Origin: M3007 sp035299505
GTDB taxonomy: Bacteria > Bacteroidota > Bacteroidia > Chitinophagales > Saprospiraceae
Assembly (NCBI GenBank): GCA_035299505.1
Contig: DATGWL010000222.1
Span: 37,438-101,437, forward strand
Reading direction: 5' to 3'
DNA: 64,000 bases
Position numbers and translations under genes: made by a program. The notes under the pieces are model-generated. The model saw only the letters and a program-made list of their open reading frames with translations. It was not told the DNA's origin and ran no database searches. Shown piece after piece: positions 8,100 to 16,043 of this stretch. Position 1 is the stretch's first letter; each line of letters opens with the position of its first letter.

Positions 8100-8927
8100 A
8101 TGAAACTTCTGATACCCGTTCTTTTCTTTTGTCTTCCTGCATTATCGGCGCAGGATCTTTACGACTTCGCACATTCCCGCGCTTATGCCCGCTATTTGCT
8201 GCAATCCCAGCAATACAAACTGGCGGCAGAAGAATACGAACGTCTGATTTTTCTCCGTCCTGAAAACGACACCCTGCGCACTGATTTGTTGCGCGCTTAC
8301 CGGCGGGGCAATACCCCGGAAAAAGGTTTGGAGCAATGGGCTAAATGGCAACGGGAAGCCAGACCTAAAACCCGGCTCCTGGAAACAGAATACAGCAAAC
8401 TACTGCTTCGCGGCGGCTATCCGGCTGAGGCGCGTTCTGTAGCTGTTCAGTCAGGAATTTTCGACAGCGCACAGATACGGCGTACGATGTTGTATGCCGA
8501 TTTGCTGGAACAAAAATGGAAACAGGCTGGTGTTTCGCTGGCGCAAATTCCTGCTTCCGACAAACTTGCGCGGCGTTCAGATATTGAAACACTGATTAAA
8601 AAAGGTCAGCAGCAAAAAAGGAAAAAACCCTGGGTAGCCACCGCATTATCCGTGCCTGTGCCTGGCCTCGGCAAAGTATACGCCGGCGAATGGAAAGACG
8701 GAATCATCAGCCTGTTGTTCGTGGGCGTGAACACCTGGCAAGCCGTGCGCAGATTCGATAAAGAGGGGCTTGACACCTTCTGGGGATGGATACACGGCGG
8801 ATTTGCGCTGGGTTTTTACTCCGGTAATCTGTACGGGGCGCACAAAGCAGCCCGTCGTCATAATCAAAAGAAATTCAACAAGTTAAAGCATGAAACGGAG
8901 GCTATTGTTTTTCCTGTGCTGGATTAG
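8100..8927 (+). CDS. Exported TPR-like protein with TM2/DUF5683-like end (1)
   Basis: 275 residues. Signal peptide (1-17, LSAQ), then helix pairs resembling TPRs (about 25-165, e.g. YKLAAEEYERLIFLRPEN). After a basic linker (QQQKRKKP) comes a hydrophobic C-terminal region: VPGLGKVYAGEWKDGIISLL and a second helix. The P-G-x-G-x-x-Y-A-G pattern is that of TM2/DUF5683-like domains. The next gene encodes the same architecture. Its start overlaps this gene by 38 bases. Confidence 0.75.
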   Translation: MKLLIPVLFFCLPALSAQDLYDFAHSRAYARYLLQSQQYKLAAEEYERLIFLRPENDTLRTDLLRAYRRGNTPEKGLEQWAKWQREARPKTRLLETEYSKLLLRGGYPAEARSVAVQSGIFDSAQIRRTMLYADLLEQKWKQAGVSLAQIPASDKLARRSDIETLIKKGQQQKRKKPWVATALSVPVPGLGKVYAGEWKDGIISLLFVGVNTWQAVRRFDKEGLDTFWGWIHGGFALGFYSGNLYGAHKAARRHNQKKFNKLKHETEAIVFPVLD

Positions 8928-9735
8928 TGCCTCCGGCTGGCTGATGGGTCAGACGCTGGAACAAACCCTGGCTTTTGCCCGCACCCAAAGTGCTGAAGGA
9001 CATACCGAATTGGCCCTCAAAACCTATCAACGGGTTTTGTTTTTTGGTGGCAACACGCACCGCGATGAGTGTCACAGTCAGCTGGCCGCCCTGCATGCAA
9101 ACCTGGGTGAATTTGAGCGTGCAGCATTTTATTACGACCTGATATACCAAAGTGCCGGTACCGACAGTTTGCGGTATGAGGCCTTGTTTCACAAAACGGC
9201 GGCGCTTATGTTGCAGCAGCAACCTAAAAAAGCGCTGCTGGAACTGCTTTCACTGCCTAAAAACCTGCCCGAGCCCTGGCAATCCCGCAAACGATTGTAC
9301 CTGGGCGCCGCACATTTTTCCATTCGGGAATTTGATTTGGCGAAGCAGGATTTATTGCCCTTGTTTGGTCCGGAAGCCACTGCTGAAAAGGCTGAATTTG
9401 AGCGTCTGTTCAGGCAGGCAGAGAAAGTGGCGCGGAAAAGCCCCAAGACAGCCCGGATATTGAGCATGTTTTTGCCTGGCGCCGGACAGTTTTATGCCGG
9501 GGATATCAAAAACGGGTTGAATTCGCTGCTGTTGAACGCCTTACTGGGATATTGGTTTGTAGTTACGGGCGTCAATTATTCCTTCATTGATGCCGGCGCC
9601 ACGGTTACCCCCTGGTTGTTCCGGTATTACGGTGGAGGCATACGCAGGGCGGGCGAAATCCTGGAAAAGAAAAAGGAAGAACGGCTGCGTAAAATTTTTC
9701 AAAAGGTCTTGACCACAATCGAGGTGGAACGATAG
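8890..9735 (+). CDS. Exported TPR-like protein with TM2/DUF5683-like end (2)
   Basis: 281 residues. A signal peptide (1-21) is followed by TPR-like helices (about 22-170, e.g. LALKTYQRVLFFGG), then FLPGAGQFYAGDIKNGLNSL at about 195-214 with membrane helices and a charged tail (EKKKEERLRK). It is a paralogue of the preceding gene and the last of the yidD operon. The operon as a whole suggests envelope protein assembly; partner proteins are unknown. Confidence 0.75.
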   Translation: MKRRLLFFLCWISASGWLMGQTLEQTLAFARTQSAEGHTELALKTYQRVLFFGGNTHRDECHSQLAALHANLGEFERAAFYYDLIYQSAGTDSLRYEALFHKTAALMLQQQPKKALLELLSLPKNLPEPWQSRKRLYLGAAHFSIREFDLAKQDLLPLFGPEATAEKAEFERLFRQAEKVARKSPKTARILSMFLPGAGQFYAGDIKNGLNSLLLNALLGYWFVVTGVNYSFIDAGATVTPWLFRYYGGGIRRAGEILEKKKEERLRKIFQKVLTTIEVER

Positions 9736-9807
9736 TTTGGTTTTTCTACCTTCGCTGCCGCTTTTATTGGACGCGTCACTGATTTCAGATAAACAAATCA
9801 ACCAACA

Positions 9808-10458
9808 ATGGCCTCTTCATTGCCCTCTGAGAAGAAAACGATTAAATACATTGCCATTGCCGGCAATATCGGAGCCGGGAAAACCACCCTGACCGAGATG
9901 TTATCCAAGCACTTCGGCTGGGATGTTCATTACGAGAATACCGAGAATAACCCCTATTTGTCTGATTTTTATCTCGACATGAAGCGCTGGTCGTTCAACC
10001 TTCAGGTATTCTTTTTATCCAGCCGATATCAGCAAGTGTTGCGCATCCTGCAAGGCAACCGCACGGTTATTCAGGACAGGACGATTTATGAAGATGCCTT
10101 CATTTTTGCTCCCAATCTGGCAGATATGGGATTGATGGAGCGCCGCGACTTTGAAAACTACCTCACCCTGTTTCAGTCGATCGTATCACAGGTAAAAGCC
10201 CCGGATCTGCTCATTTACCTGAAAGGAAGCATACCCACCCTGGTAGAACACATCCAAATGCGTGGCCGGGATTACGAAGGCAGCATCAGTATTGATTACC
10301 TGAAACGACTTAACGACCGGTACGACAACTGGATCAGCAACTATAGAGAAGGTAAACTACTGGTAATCAATGTAGATAACCTCGATTTTTCGAGCAATAA
10401 GGAACACGCAGCCAAAGTACTGGAGATGGTTCAGGCAGAACTGCACGGGCTGTTTTGA
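9808..10458 (+). CDS. Deoxynucleoside kinase (dAdo/dGuo kinase family)
   Basis: 216 residues. The P-loop is GNIGAGKTT (19-27), the catalytic DRT motif is at 90-92 (IQDRTIYED), and the LID region contains MRGRDYE near 155. These define the dNK/TK2-like family, which phosphorylates deoxynucleosides for nucleotide salvage in the cytoplasm. Length is normal. Substrate choice between deoxyadenosine, deoxyguanosine and pyrimidines cannot be read with certainty. It follows the yidD operon by 72 bases, so it may share its transcript. Confidence 0.9.
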   Translation: MASSLPSEKKTIKYIAIAGNIGAGKTTLTEMLSKHFGWDVHYENTENNPYLSDFYLDMKRWSFNLQVFFLSSRYQQVLRILQGNRTVIQDRTIYEDAFIFAPNLADMGLMERRDFENYLTLFQSIVSQVKAPDLLIYLKGSIPTLVEHIQMRGRDYEGSISIDYLKRLNDRYDNWISNYREGKLLVINVDNLDFSSNKEHAAKVLEMVQAELHGLF

Positions 10459-10460
10459 CC

Positions 10461-10530
10461 TCCCCCCCTGGCCCCCTCTCCTTCAGAGAGGGGGAACTCC
10501 GTTCCCCCAAAAAAGGGGCGTAGCCCCGAC
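10461..10530. repeat. C/G-run hairpins between dNK and SDR genes
   Basis: Short inverted repeats: CCCCCTCTCC with GAGAGGGGG around TTCA, GGGGGAAC-TCC-GTTCCCCC, and GGGGC-GTA-GCCCC (10515-10527). They can fold as consecutive hairpins and may terminate the dNK message, although no T-run follows. C/G-run blocks like this are frequent intergenic repeats in Bacteroidota. Confidence 0.6.
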
Positions 10531-10561
10531 ATTCCAGTAGCCCCGAAAATGTTACATTATC

Positions 10562-11272
10562 ATGGATAAAAAAATCACGATTATTTCAGGCGCATCCAGA
10601 GGAATTGGGCGCGCGGTATCGTTGCGATTGGCGCATGAAGGTCATTTTGTGATCGTGCTGGCGCGCAATGCCGAAGAAATCGGAGAATTGGAGCATGAAA
10701 TTGACGAAGCCGGCGGCAAGGCCCTGGCCATTGCTTGCGATATCTCCGATGAAAAACAAGTGCAGGAAGCCGTGAATCAGGTATTGCGCGATTTCAAACG
10801 CATTGATTGCGTGGTAAACAACGCTGGAATAGGCGTATTCAAACACGCGGATCAGCTGGAAGCCGACGATTGGGATCGGGTGATGGATATTAATGTAAAA
10901 GGTTCCTTTTTGCTTACCAAGGCCGTGCTCCCGCACATGAAAGCAGCCGGGAAGGGCCATATTTTGGGTATTGCGTCTGATGTTTCCAAACGCACATTTG
11001 CCGGAGGCAGCCTGTATACAGCCAGCAAATACGCCCAACACGCTTTTTTTGAAAGCCTTCGCCGGGAGGTACGTTCACTGGGCATTAAAGTCAGTGTAGT
11101 ATATCCCGGACTGGTGGATACCTATTTCCACGGACAAGCCCAGGGAGAAGTCAAACAGGCAGAATACCTGCACGCCGATGACATCGCCCAGGCTGTTTCC
11201 TACATACTTAATACTCCGCCGCATGTGCTGGTAGACGAGATCATGCTCCACCCGATGTGCCAGGAGTGGTAA
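10562..11272 (+). CDS. Short-chain dehydrogenase/reductase
   Basis: 236 residues, classical SDR. Cofactor loop GASRGIG (10-16), NNAG (86-89), catalytic S139, Y152 and K156 (YTASK), and the VVYPGLVDT segment after strand 6. An arginine after strand 2 (LARN) suggests NADP(H). The protein resembles 3-ketoacyl-ACP reductase-like SDRs, but the substrate is unknown. It stands alone. A tandem-repeat hairpin element begins about 10 bases after its stop codon. Confidence 0.9.
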   Translation: MDKKITIISGASRGIGRAVSLRLAHEGHFVIVLARNAEEIGELEHEIDEAGGKALAIACDISDEKQVQEAVNQVLRDFKRIDCVVNNAGIGVFKHADQLEADDWDRVMDINVKGSFLLTKAVLPHMKAAGKGHILGIASDVSKRTFAGGSLYTASKYAQHAFFESLRREVRSLGIKVSVVYPGLVDTYFHGQAQGEVKQAEYLHADDIAQAVSYILNTPPHVLVDEIMLHPMCQEW

Positions 11273-11282
11273 GTTTGGGATA

Positions 11283-11615
11283 TTTGGGTTATTAGGGTCA
11301 TTTAGGTCATTTAGGTCATTGGGGGCATTTAGGGGTCATTTAGGTCATTTTATCAAATTGGGTTGTCATCTCACGTGGATTGTCATCCAGAGCGCAGCGA
11401 AGGACCTACACAAGCCCGGTTTCCGAAATGCCCCGGCCAAATTTACCCGAATAGCCCGGCTTGTGTAGGTCCCGAGTTCCCGGGATGACAAACCACGTTG
11501 ATTAAACGACATTAATGACCCAAATAATGACAATCCTAATGACGCTCAAATGACCTAAAATGAATCCAAATGACCCCTAAATGCCCCATAAATGACCTCA
11601 ATGACCTCAATGACT
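11283..11615. repeat. Long intergenic hairpin element with 9-base tandem repeat arms
   Basis: The left side is built of (T)AGGTCATT(T) units (11286-11351). The right side consists of the complementary AAATGACC-type units (11512-11615). Between them lies an inverted core: GGACCTACACAAGCC (11402-11416) and its exact complement GGCTTGTGTAGGTCC (11458-11472), with flanking GTCATCC/GGATGAC and CACGTGG/CCACG pairs. The whole gap can fold as one imperfect hairpin of about 330 bases. The element runs up to 8 bases before the kinase start codon. Confidence 0.9.
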
Positions 11616-11623
11616 AGTAACCC

Positions 11624-12592
11624 ATGAAATCTCCCTCGCTCACAACCAGATCCCATCTTGTTATTGGATATATGATCCTGGCCTTTGGCTGGTGGTCGTT
11701 TCATTTGTGGCGACAAAATGACCGGGTTTTTGAGAAGGAGAAAAAGATTCTGGAGTTGAAATATCCCAATGTGGACTACACTTATGCTATTCAGTATGAC
11801 ATAGCGGAAAACACCTGGAAACGTGGTCGCCGCATGGTGATAGCGGAGGGATTATTTTTCACGGCTTGTTTGATTTGGGGATTGTGGGTCATCCGGCGGA
11901 GCGCATTCCGGGAGGTTGGATTGGCTCGACAGCGCAGAAATTTTCTCTTGAGCATTACGCATGAATTAAAATCACCCATAGCCGGGATGCGTTTGGTGTT
12001 GGAAACCCTGGGGAAACGGGAGCTCAGCAAAGAGCAACGCACACCATTGATTTCCAATGGTTTAAAGGATGCGGACCGGCTGCAAAATCTGGTAGAAAGT
12101 TTGTTGCTAGCCGCCAGATTGGAAGACAATTGGCGACCATTGCATGAGCCGCTTGATTTCAAAAAGTTGGTTCAGGATGCTGCAGACAGCTTGCGGATAC
12201 GTTTTCCGGAAGCCTCCTTCAAACTAAACATTCCTGAACATCTGCCGCCCGTTCAGGCAGACCAAATGGGTTTGTGCGCCATCGTGCAGAACCTGTTGGA
12301 GAATGCCTTGAAATATTCGTCTGAAGGCGCTCCGGTGACTGTTTCAGCCGAGCAATCCAACGGAAAGTTCAGATTCCGGGTGGCTGATCTGGGTCAGGGC
12401 ATCCCGGATGATGAAAAGCAATCGGTTTTTGAAAAGTTTTACCGCATGGGGAATGAAGAAACCCGGCATTCCACCGGCACCGGATTGGGGCTTTATATCG
12501 TTAAACACGTGTTGAAAGCCCATGAAGGACAAGTCAAATTGTCCGACAATCAACCTCAGGGAACTGTATTTGAAGTGGAATTACCTGGATGA
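11624..12592 (+). CDS. Sensor histidine kinase (no partner regulator nearby)
   Basis: 322 residues. Two membrane helices (about 12-29 and 72-90) enclose a 40-residue outer loop. The kinase core has H113 in SITHELKSPIAG, N box NLLENALKYS, G1 DLGQGIP, F box FEKFYR and G2 GTGLGLYI. No receiver-domain gene is adjacent, so the partner is elsewhere. The outer loop is too short for a periplasmic PAS domain. The gene is bracketed by two related hairpin elements, and its TGA stop lies in the first GATGAAC unit of the downstream one. Confidence 0.93.
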   Translation: MKSPSLTTRSHLVIGYMILAFGWWSFHLWRQNDRVFEKEKKILELKYPNVDYTYAIQYDIAENTWKRGRRMVIAEGLFFTACLIWGLWVIRRSAFREVGLARQRRNFLLSITHELKSPIAGMRLVLETLGKRELSKEQRTPLISNGLKDADRLQNLVESLLLAARLEDNWRPLHEPLDFKKLVQDAADSLRIRFPEASFKLNIPEHLPPVQADQMGLCAIVQNLLENALKYSSEGAPVTVSAEQSNGKFRFRVADLGQGIPDDEKQSVFEKFYRMGNEETRHSTGTGLGLYIVKHVLKAHEGQVKLSDNQPQGTVFEVELPG

Positions 12593-12899
12593 ACGATGGA
12601 CGATGAACAACGGGACGATGGACGATGAACGATGGGATTGCGTGGGCATTTATAACAACGTGGGTTGTCATCCCGGGAACCGGGACCTACACAAGCCATG
12701 TTTTGTGGTTCTTCTTTGATCAAAAGAATTGTGGACAGCCAGGCTTGTGTGGGCCTCGCTGCACGGCATGACAACCCACGCTGTTATAAATGCCCACGCA
12801 AGCCCATCTCCCCTCGTTCATCGTCCCGTCGTCCATCGCTCATCGTCCCGTCGTCCATCGTTCATCGTCCATCGTCCATCGTACCATCGTCCATCGTTC
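12588..12899. repeat. Long intergenic hairpin element with 7-base tandem repeat arms
   Basis: Left arm of CGATGGA/CGATGAA heptamers (12592-12632), right arm of the complementary TCGTCCA/TCGTTCA heptamers (12815-12899). Inside are inverted pairs: GCGTGGGCATTTATAACA with TGTTATAAATGCCCACGC, GTGGGTTGTCAT with ATGACAACCCAC, and GGACCTACACAAGCC (12683-12697) with GGCTTGTGTGGGCC (12742-12755). The GGACCTACACAAGCC core is identical to that at 11402-11416. It fills the gap between the kinase stop and the prmC start. Confidence 0.9.
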
Positions 12900-12901
12900 T
12901 C

Positions 12902-13747
12902 ATGACTGACATTCAAACCCGACTCATTTCTGCGCTGACGCCCAGGTATGGCGCCGGGGAGGCTCGTGCCATTGCGCGGATTGTTTGGGAGGATGCTTTT
13001 GATTTTGGCAGGAAACCGGATCCGGAGTTACTTGACCGGATAGAAGCACGGTTGTTGCAGGGCGAACCGGTGCAATATGTACTGAGAGAAGCTGATTTTT
13101 TCGGGTTGAAATTTCTGGTGAATCCGTCTGTGCTCATTCCCCGTCAGGAAACCGAAGAACTGGTGGCCTGGGTATTGGAATGGTTGAAAAATGTATATGA
13201 AACGCCGATCAAGCTAATTGATATTGGCTTAGGCAGCGGCTGTATTGGCATCACTGTTCAGAAAAAACAACCCGCCCTGGAGCTTTGGGGCATTGACAAA
13301 AGTGAAGCTGCCCTGGAAACTGCCCGGCAAAATGCATCACGCTTGTTGCCCGGCAAAACGGTTCATCTGTTACACGCCGATATATTGAACCGGCTCGACT
13401 GGGCGAAACTGCCCCAGGCAAGTGTAATTGTCTCCAACCCGCCTTATATCCCTTTTACCGAACAGCATCTGGTGCCCGAGCATGTAGCCGCGCATGAGCC
13501 TGGCATGGCCTTATTTGTAGAGGATGCGGATCCCTTGCTTTTTTACCGAACCATCGCCGCGTTTGCCCGGGAAAAGTTGCTTCCGGGAGGGGCGTTGTTT
13601 TTTGAATGTAATGAGTTTAATGCATCCGAAGTAGTGCAACTATTGCAGGATCAAGGGTTTAGCAAGGTGGAATTGCGCAAGGATCTGGCGGGCGCGGAAC
13701 GGATGGTGATGGGGGAGTTGCCTACCCCCGAGTCCCCCAATCCGTAA
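12902..13747 (+). CDS. prmC: Peptide chain release factor N5-glutamine methyltransferase
   Basis: 281 residues from the ATG at 12902. An upstream in-frame extension would be read from the repeat element and is not part of the protein. The N-terminal helical domain (1-75) is followed by RQETEEL (81-87), the SAM loop DIGLGSGCIG (107-116) and the catalytic NPPY (179-182). These motifs are those of PrmC/HemK, which methylates the GGQ glutamine of release factors in the cytoplasm. The family usually has T in DIGTGSG; here it is L. The 3' end overlaps the convergent gene at 13722 by 26 bases. Confidence 0.93.
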   Translation: MTDIQTRLISALTPRYGAGEARAIARIVWEDAFDFGRKPDPELLDRIEARLLQGEPVQYVLREADFFGLKFLVNPSVLIPRQETEELVAWVLEWLKNVYETPIKLIDIGLGSGCIGITVQKKQPALELWGIDKSEAALETARQNASRLLPGKTVHLLHADILNRLDWAKLPQASVIVSNPPYIPFTEQHLVPEHVAAHEPGMALFVEDADPLLFYRTIAAFAREKLLPGGALFFECNEFNASEVVQLLQDQGFSKVELRKDLAGAERMVMGELPTPESPNP

Positions 13748-14276
13748 CCAACCCATCCAGACTCTTTAAATTCTTCTCCTGTATGTACTCACGCATACCA
13801 TCAGGGCCTTTGCGATCTGCCCAATCCTGCATGATCCGGCGCTCGCCTGTGTAGGTGTACAAAGGAACTCCATAGCCACAGGAAGTGGCAACCTCCTGCA
13901 CTTCAATAACCAATATCTGACGTGTATTGGGGTGCTGTGCAAAAAGTCCGCTTAATCCACCCCATTCCGGCGAATCAGGTAACACTGCTTTACCCCGACC
14001 GTAAATGCGCAGGATATTGGGCGGCCCCTCAAATGCACAAAACATCAGGGTGATACGCCCGTTTTCCAGGGTATGCGCAGAGGTTTCATTGCCGCTGCCA
14101 ATGAAATCCAGATAAGCCACCTGCTTGTCAGAAATCACCCGGAATGTATCCAATCCTTTCGGTGAGAGGTTAATATGCCCACCAGGGTCCAACGGCGCTG
14201 TGGCTACAAAAAACAAATGTTGTTTGGAGATAAACTCCTGATGCGCAGGGAGCAGGGAAGGGAAAAAACGGGCCAT
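13722..14276 (-). CDS. Pyridoxamine 5'-phosphate oxidase-like FMN-binding protein
   Basis: 184 residues of the FMN-binding split-barrel fold, with segments HINLSPKGLDTFRVI (34-48), LDFIGSGNETSAH and RITLMFCAFEGPPNILRIYG. These match the PPOX-like subgroup annotated as general stress or flavin-binding proteins; true PdxH activity is not implied. It lies just downstream of the MocR gene on the same strand, with a tandem-repeat block between them, and ends inside the convergent prmC gene. Confidence 0.85.
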   Translation of the reverse strand: MARFFPSLLPAHQEFISKQHLFFVATAPLDPGGHINLSPKGLDTFRVISDKQVAYLDFIGSGNETSAHTLENGRITLMFCAFEGPPNILRIYGRGKAVLPDSPEWGGLSGLFAQHPNTRQILVIEVQEVATSCGYGVPLYTYTGERRIMQDWADRKGPDGMREYIQEKNLKSLDGLVTDWGTRG

Positions 14277-14405
14277 GAGTTGAGTTTTTGAGTGTTTGAG
14301 TGTTTGAGTGTTTGAGTTGGCGTTGCGTTTGTGGTTCGTGCCTGAAGCACTAAAGGATGAAACCTTTGTGCCTTCGTGTCTTTGCGTCTTTGTGCCTTCG
14401 TGTCA
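14277..14405. repeat. Two tandem-repeat blocks filling a gap
   Basis: TTTGAGTG units of 8 bases (about 14283-14318) are followed by imperfect units of CTTTGTGCCTTCGTGT type (about 14365-14405). The first block abuts the start codon at 14276. The second contains the TGA stop of the MocR gene (14405-14403). Confidence 0.8.
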
Positions 14406-15881
14406 CCACACCAAGCCCTTTGCGACTTCCTTTAAAATTTGAAGTCCCTGTTGCATTTCTGCTTCATTGACGGAGGCAAATCCGAGTCGGGTGGCATTGA
14501 GGGTGGGATGATAGTATAAGCCATCTGAAAGGAGCAATCCTTGTTGTTTGCAGGCTCGGGCAAGTGCCGGAAGCGGTAATTTCGGGTCAAATTTTGCCCA
14601 AACGGCCAGTCCACCTGTGGGCTTCTGGAACGACACCAGATCGCCCAGGGCAGATTGAAGTCCCTCACAAAACAGGTCTCTCCTGCGGTGGTAAACTTTT
14701 TGTGCCTTTTTCAGGTGTCTCTGCAGTTCACCATCGCGCAACATGGTGGCTATGGCTGCCTCCAGCAGGTTATCGCCCTGCCGGTCCACAATCCGGCGCA
14801 ATGCCGCCATAGACTGGATCACGGCCTTGGGCGCTACCACGTACCCCACCCGCAAAGCCGGCGAAAACACCTTGCTCAAGGAACCCACATACACCACATG
14901 ATTGCCCTCATCTGCAGAAGCCAGGGGTAAAATGGGGTGACTATCGTAGTGAAAATCAAAATCGTAATCGTCCTCCAAAATACAAAACCGGTATTTTTTA
15001 GCCAGCTGCAGCAGCTTCAACCGCCTTTCGGCAGGCATCATCACGGTGGTGGGGTGCTGGTGGTGCGGGGTTACATACACCATTCGCACGGGTGTTTGCC
15101 GACAAATGGCCTCAATAGCTTCCACATCTAACCCTGCCTCATCTACCGGAACCGTTTGCAGCCGGGCGCCCCGTTGCTGAAGAATGAGGTTGCAGGCCTG
15201 ATAGGAAAGTTCGCCCACTACCACCGTATCGCCGGGTTGGACAATGGTTTGTACGGCCAGGTTGATGCCCATCATGGTACCCCGCGTGATCATTACCTGC
15301 TCCTGTAGAATGGCCAGTCCCCTGCTCTCACGCAGATAATCTGTCATGGCCTCGCGCAAAGCAGGTTCGCCAGCTGTATCTCCGTAAAACAACAGGTTTT
15401 TGCGGAATCCTTGTCGCAAAGCCGTTCTGTATGCCCTGCTCAAGGCATCCCAGGGTGCAATGCGTACATCCGGAAATCCATCGTTAAAGCCCAATGCATT
15501 GGAGCTCCGCAAAGGCAGATGTTGCGCCAGCGGATGCGGCTCAAATTCGTAACCGGCCTCCTCAGATGGCTGTATGGCATCGCTCCGCAAGGAAAGTGGC
15601 GCATGCAGCATATCCGGCAATCGCTCGCTCACGTAGGTCCCTTTCGACTTACGGGTTTCCAGCCATCCCTGCGCCAACAATTCCTCATAAGCCGCCAGCA
15701 CTGTTTTCCGGTGCAACTGCAGTGATTCCGCCATTTGGCGGGAACCCGGCAACTGACTCCCGGCCGGAATGGCGCCCCGTCGGATGTGTTCAGACAAAGC
15801 CCCGGCAATCTGTAAATACACAGGCTGCTTGCCGGACTTGTCAATTGCGTGAATGAGTGAGTGGGTGAATGAGTGGAACAA
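14403..15881 (-). CDS. MocR/PdxR-type regulator (GntR HTH fused to aminotransferase fold)
   Basis: 492 residues. A winged-helix GntR domain (about 15-85, YLQIAGALSEHIRRGAIPAG) is fused to a class I aminotransferase-like domain. The PLP lysine is K337 in GSLSKVFSPALRVGY, preceded by EDDYDFDFHYD. MocR proteins sense PLP or related ligands and usually control a divergent gene, here the split-barrel protein at 16044. No in-frame ATG exists near the start. The best start is TTG at 15881, and residues 1-12 (FHSFTHSLIHA region) are encoded by an 8-base tandem repeat; an in-frame stop lies just upstream. Confidence 0.9.
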   Translation of the reverse strand: MFHSFTHSLIHAIDKSGKQPVYLQIAGALSEHIRRGAIPAGSQLPGSRQMAESLQLHRKTVLAAYEELLAQGWLETRKSKGTYVSERLPDMLHAPLSLRSDAIQPSEEAGYEFEPHPLAQHLPLRSSNALGFNDGFPDVRIAPWDALSRAYRTALRQGFRKNLLFYGDTAGEPALREAMTDYLRESRGLAILQEQVMITRGTMMGINLAVQTIVQPGDTVVVGELSYQACNLILQQRGARLQTVPVDEAGLDVEAIEAICRQTPVRMVYVTPHHQHPTTVMMPAERRLKLLQLAKKYRFCILEDDYDFDFHYDSHPILPLASADEGNHVVYVGSLSKVFSPALRVGYVVAPKAVIQSMAALRRIVDRQGDNLLEAAIATMLRDGELQRHLKKAQKVYHRRRDLFCEGLQSALGDLVSFQKPTGGLAVWAKFDPKLPLPALARACKQQGLLLSDGLYYHPTLNATRLGFASVNEAEMQQGLQILKEVAKGLVW

Positions 15882-15915
15882 GTGTTGTAGTGTTTTGGTG
15901 TTTTAGTGTTTGGGT
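15842..15915. repeat. Tandem repeat overlapping the MocR start region
   Basis: GAATGAGTGAGTGGGTGAAT-type units (about 15850-15876) and GTGTTTTGGTGTTTTAGTGT-type units (about 15885-15912), period about 8. The block covers the first codons and the leader of the minus-strand regulator gene. Confidence 0.8.
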
Positions 15916-15919
15916 GGCA

Positions 15920-16002
15920 CAAAAGTAATTCATTTCATTGAGTGGACTACTGTATATTTAAAAACCGGGCGATTTGAATAGTCCGGATAGTCTATACTTT
16001 TG
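15920..16002. promoter_or_regulatory. Divergent promoters with candidate MocR operator
   Basis: Rightward: TTTG (15973-15976), 18 bases, TACTTTTG (15995-16002), a near-ideal promoter for the gene at 16044. Leftward: TACTTTTG on the minus strand (15927-15920) with no clear -33 element. Between the rightward boxes lie direct repeats ATAGTCC (15978-15984) and ATAGTCT (15987-15993). The inverted half-site GGACTAC (15944-15950) sits where the leftward -33 should be. Direct plus inverted half-sites are typical of MocR operators; binding is inferred. Confidence 0.65.
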
Positions 16003-16008
16003 TGTCAT

Positions 16009-16036
16009 AAAAAGAACCGCATAGCGGTGACATTTT
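16009..16036. repeat. Dispersed palindrome ACCGC-ATA-GCGGT
   Basis: AAAAAGAACCGCATAGCGGT followed by GACATTTT. The reverse complement of nearly the same 28 bases occurs at 51937-51965. Here it occupies the whole 5' untranslated leader of the next gene and would form a 5-base hairpin just before the start codon. Confidence 0.75.
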
Positions 16037-16043
16037 ACTAGCT

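Noticed and set aside
12665..12901. N-terminal extension of prmC by 79 residues
   Set aside because: The extension is read entirely from the inverted-repeat element and heptamers; the PrmC family start fits the ATG at 12902.
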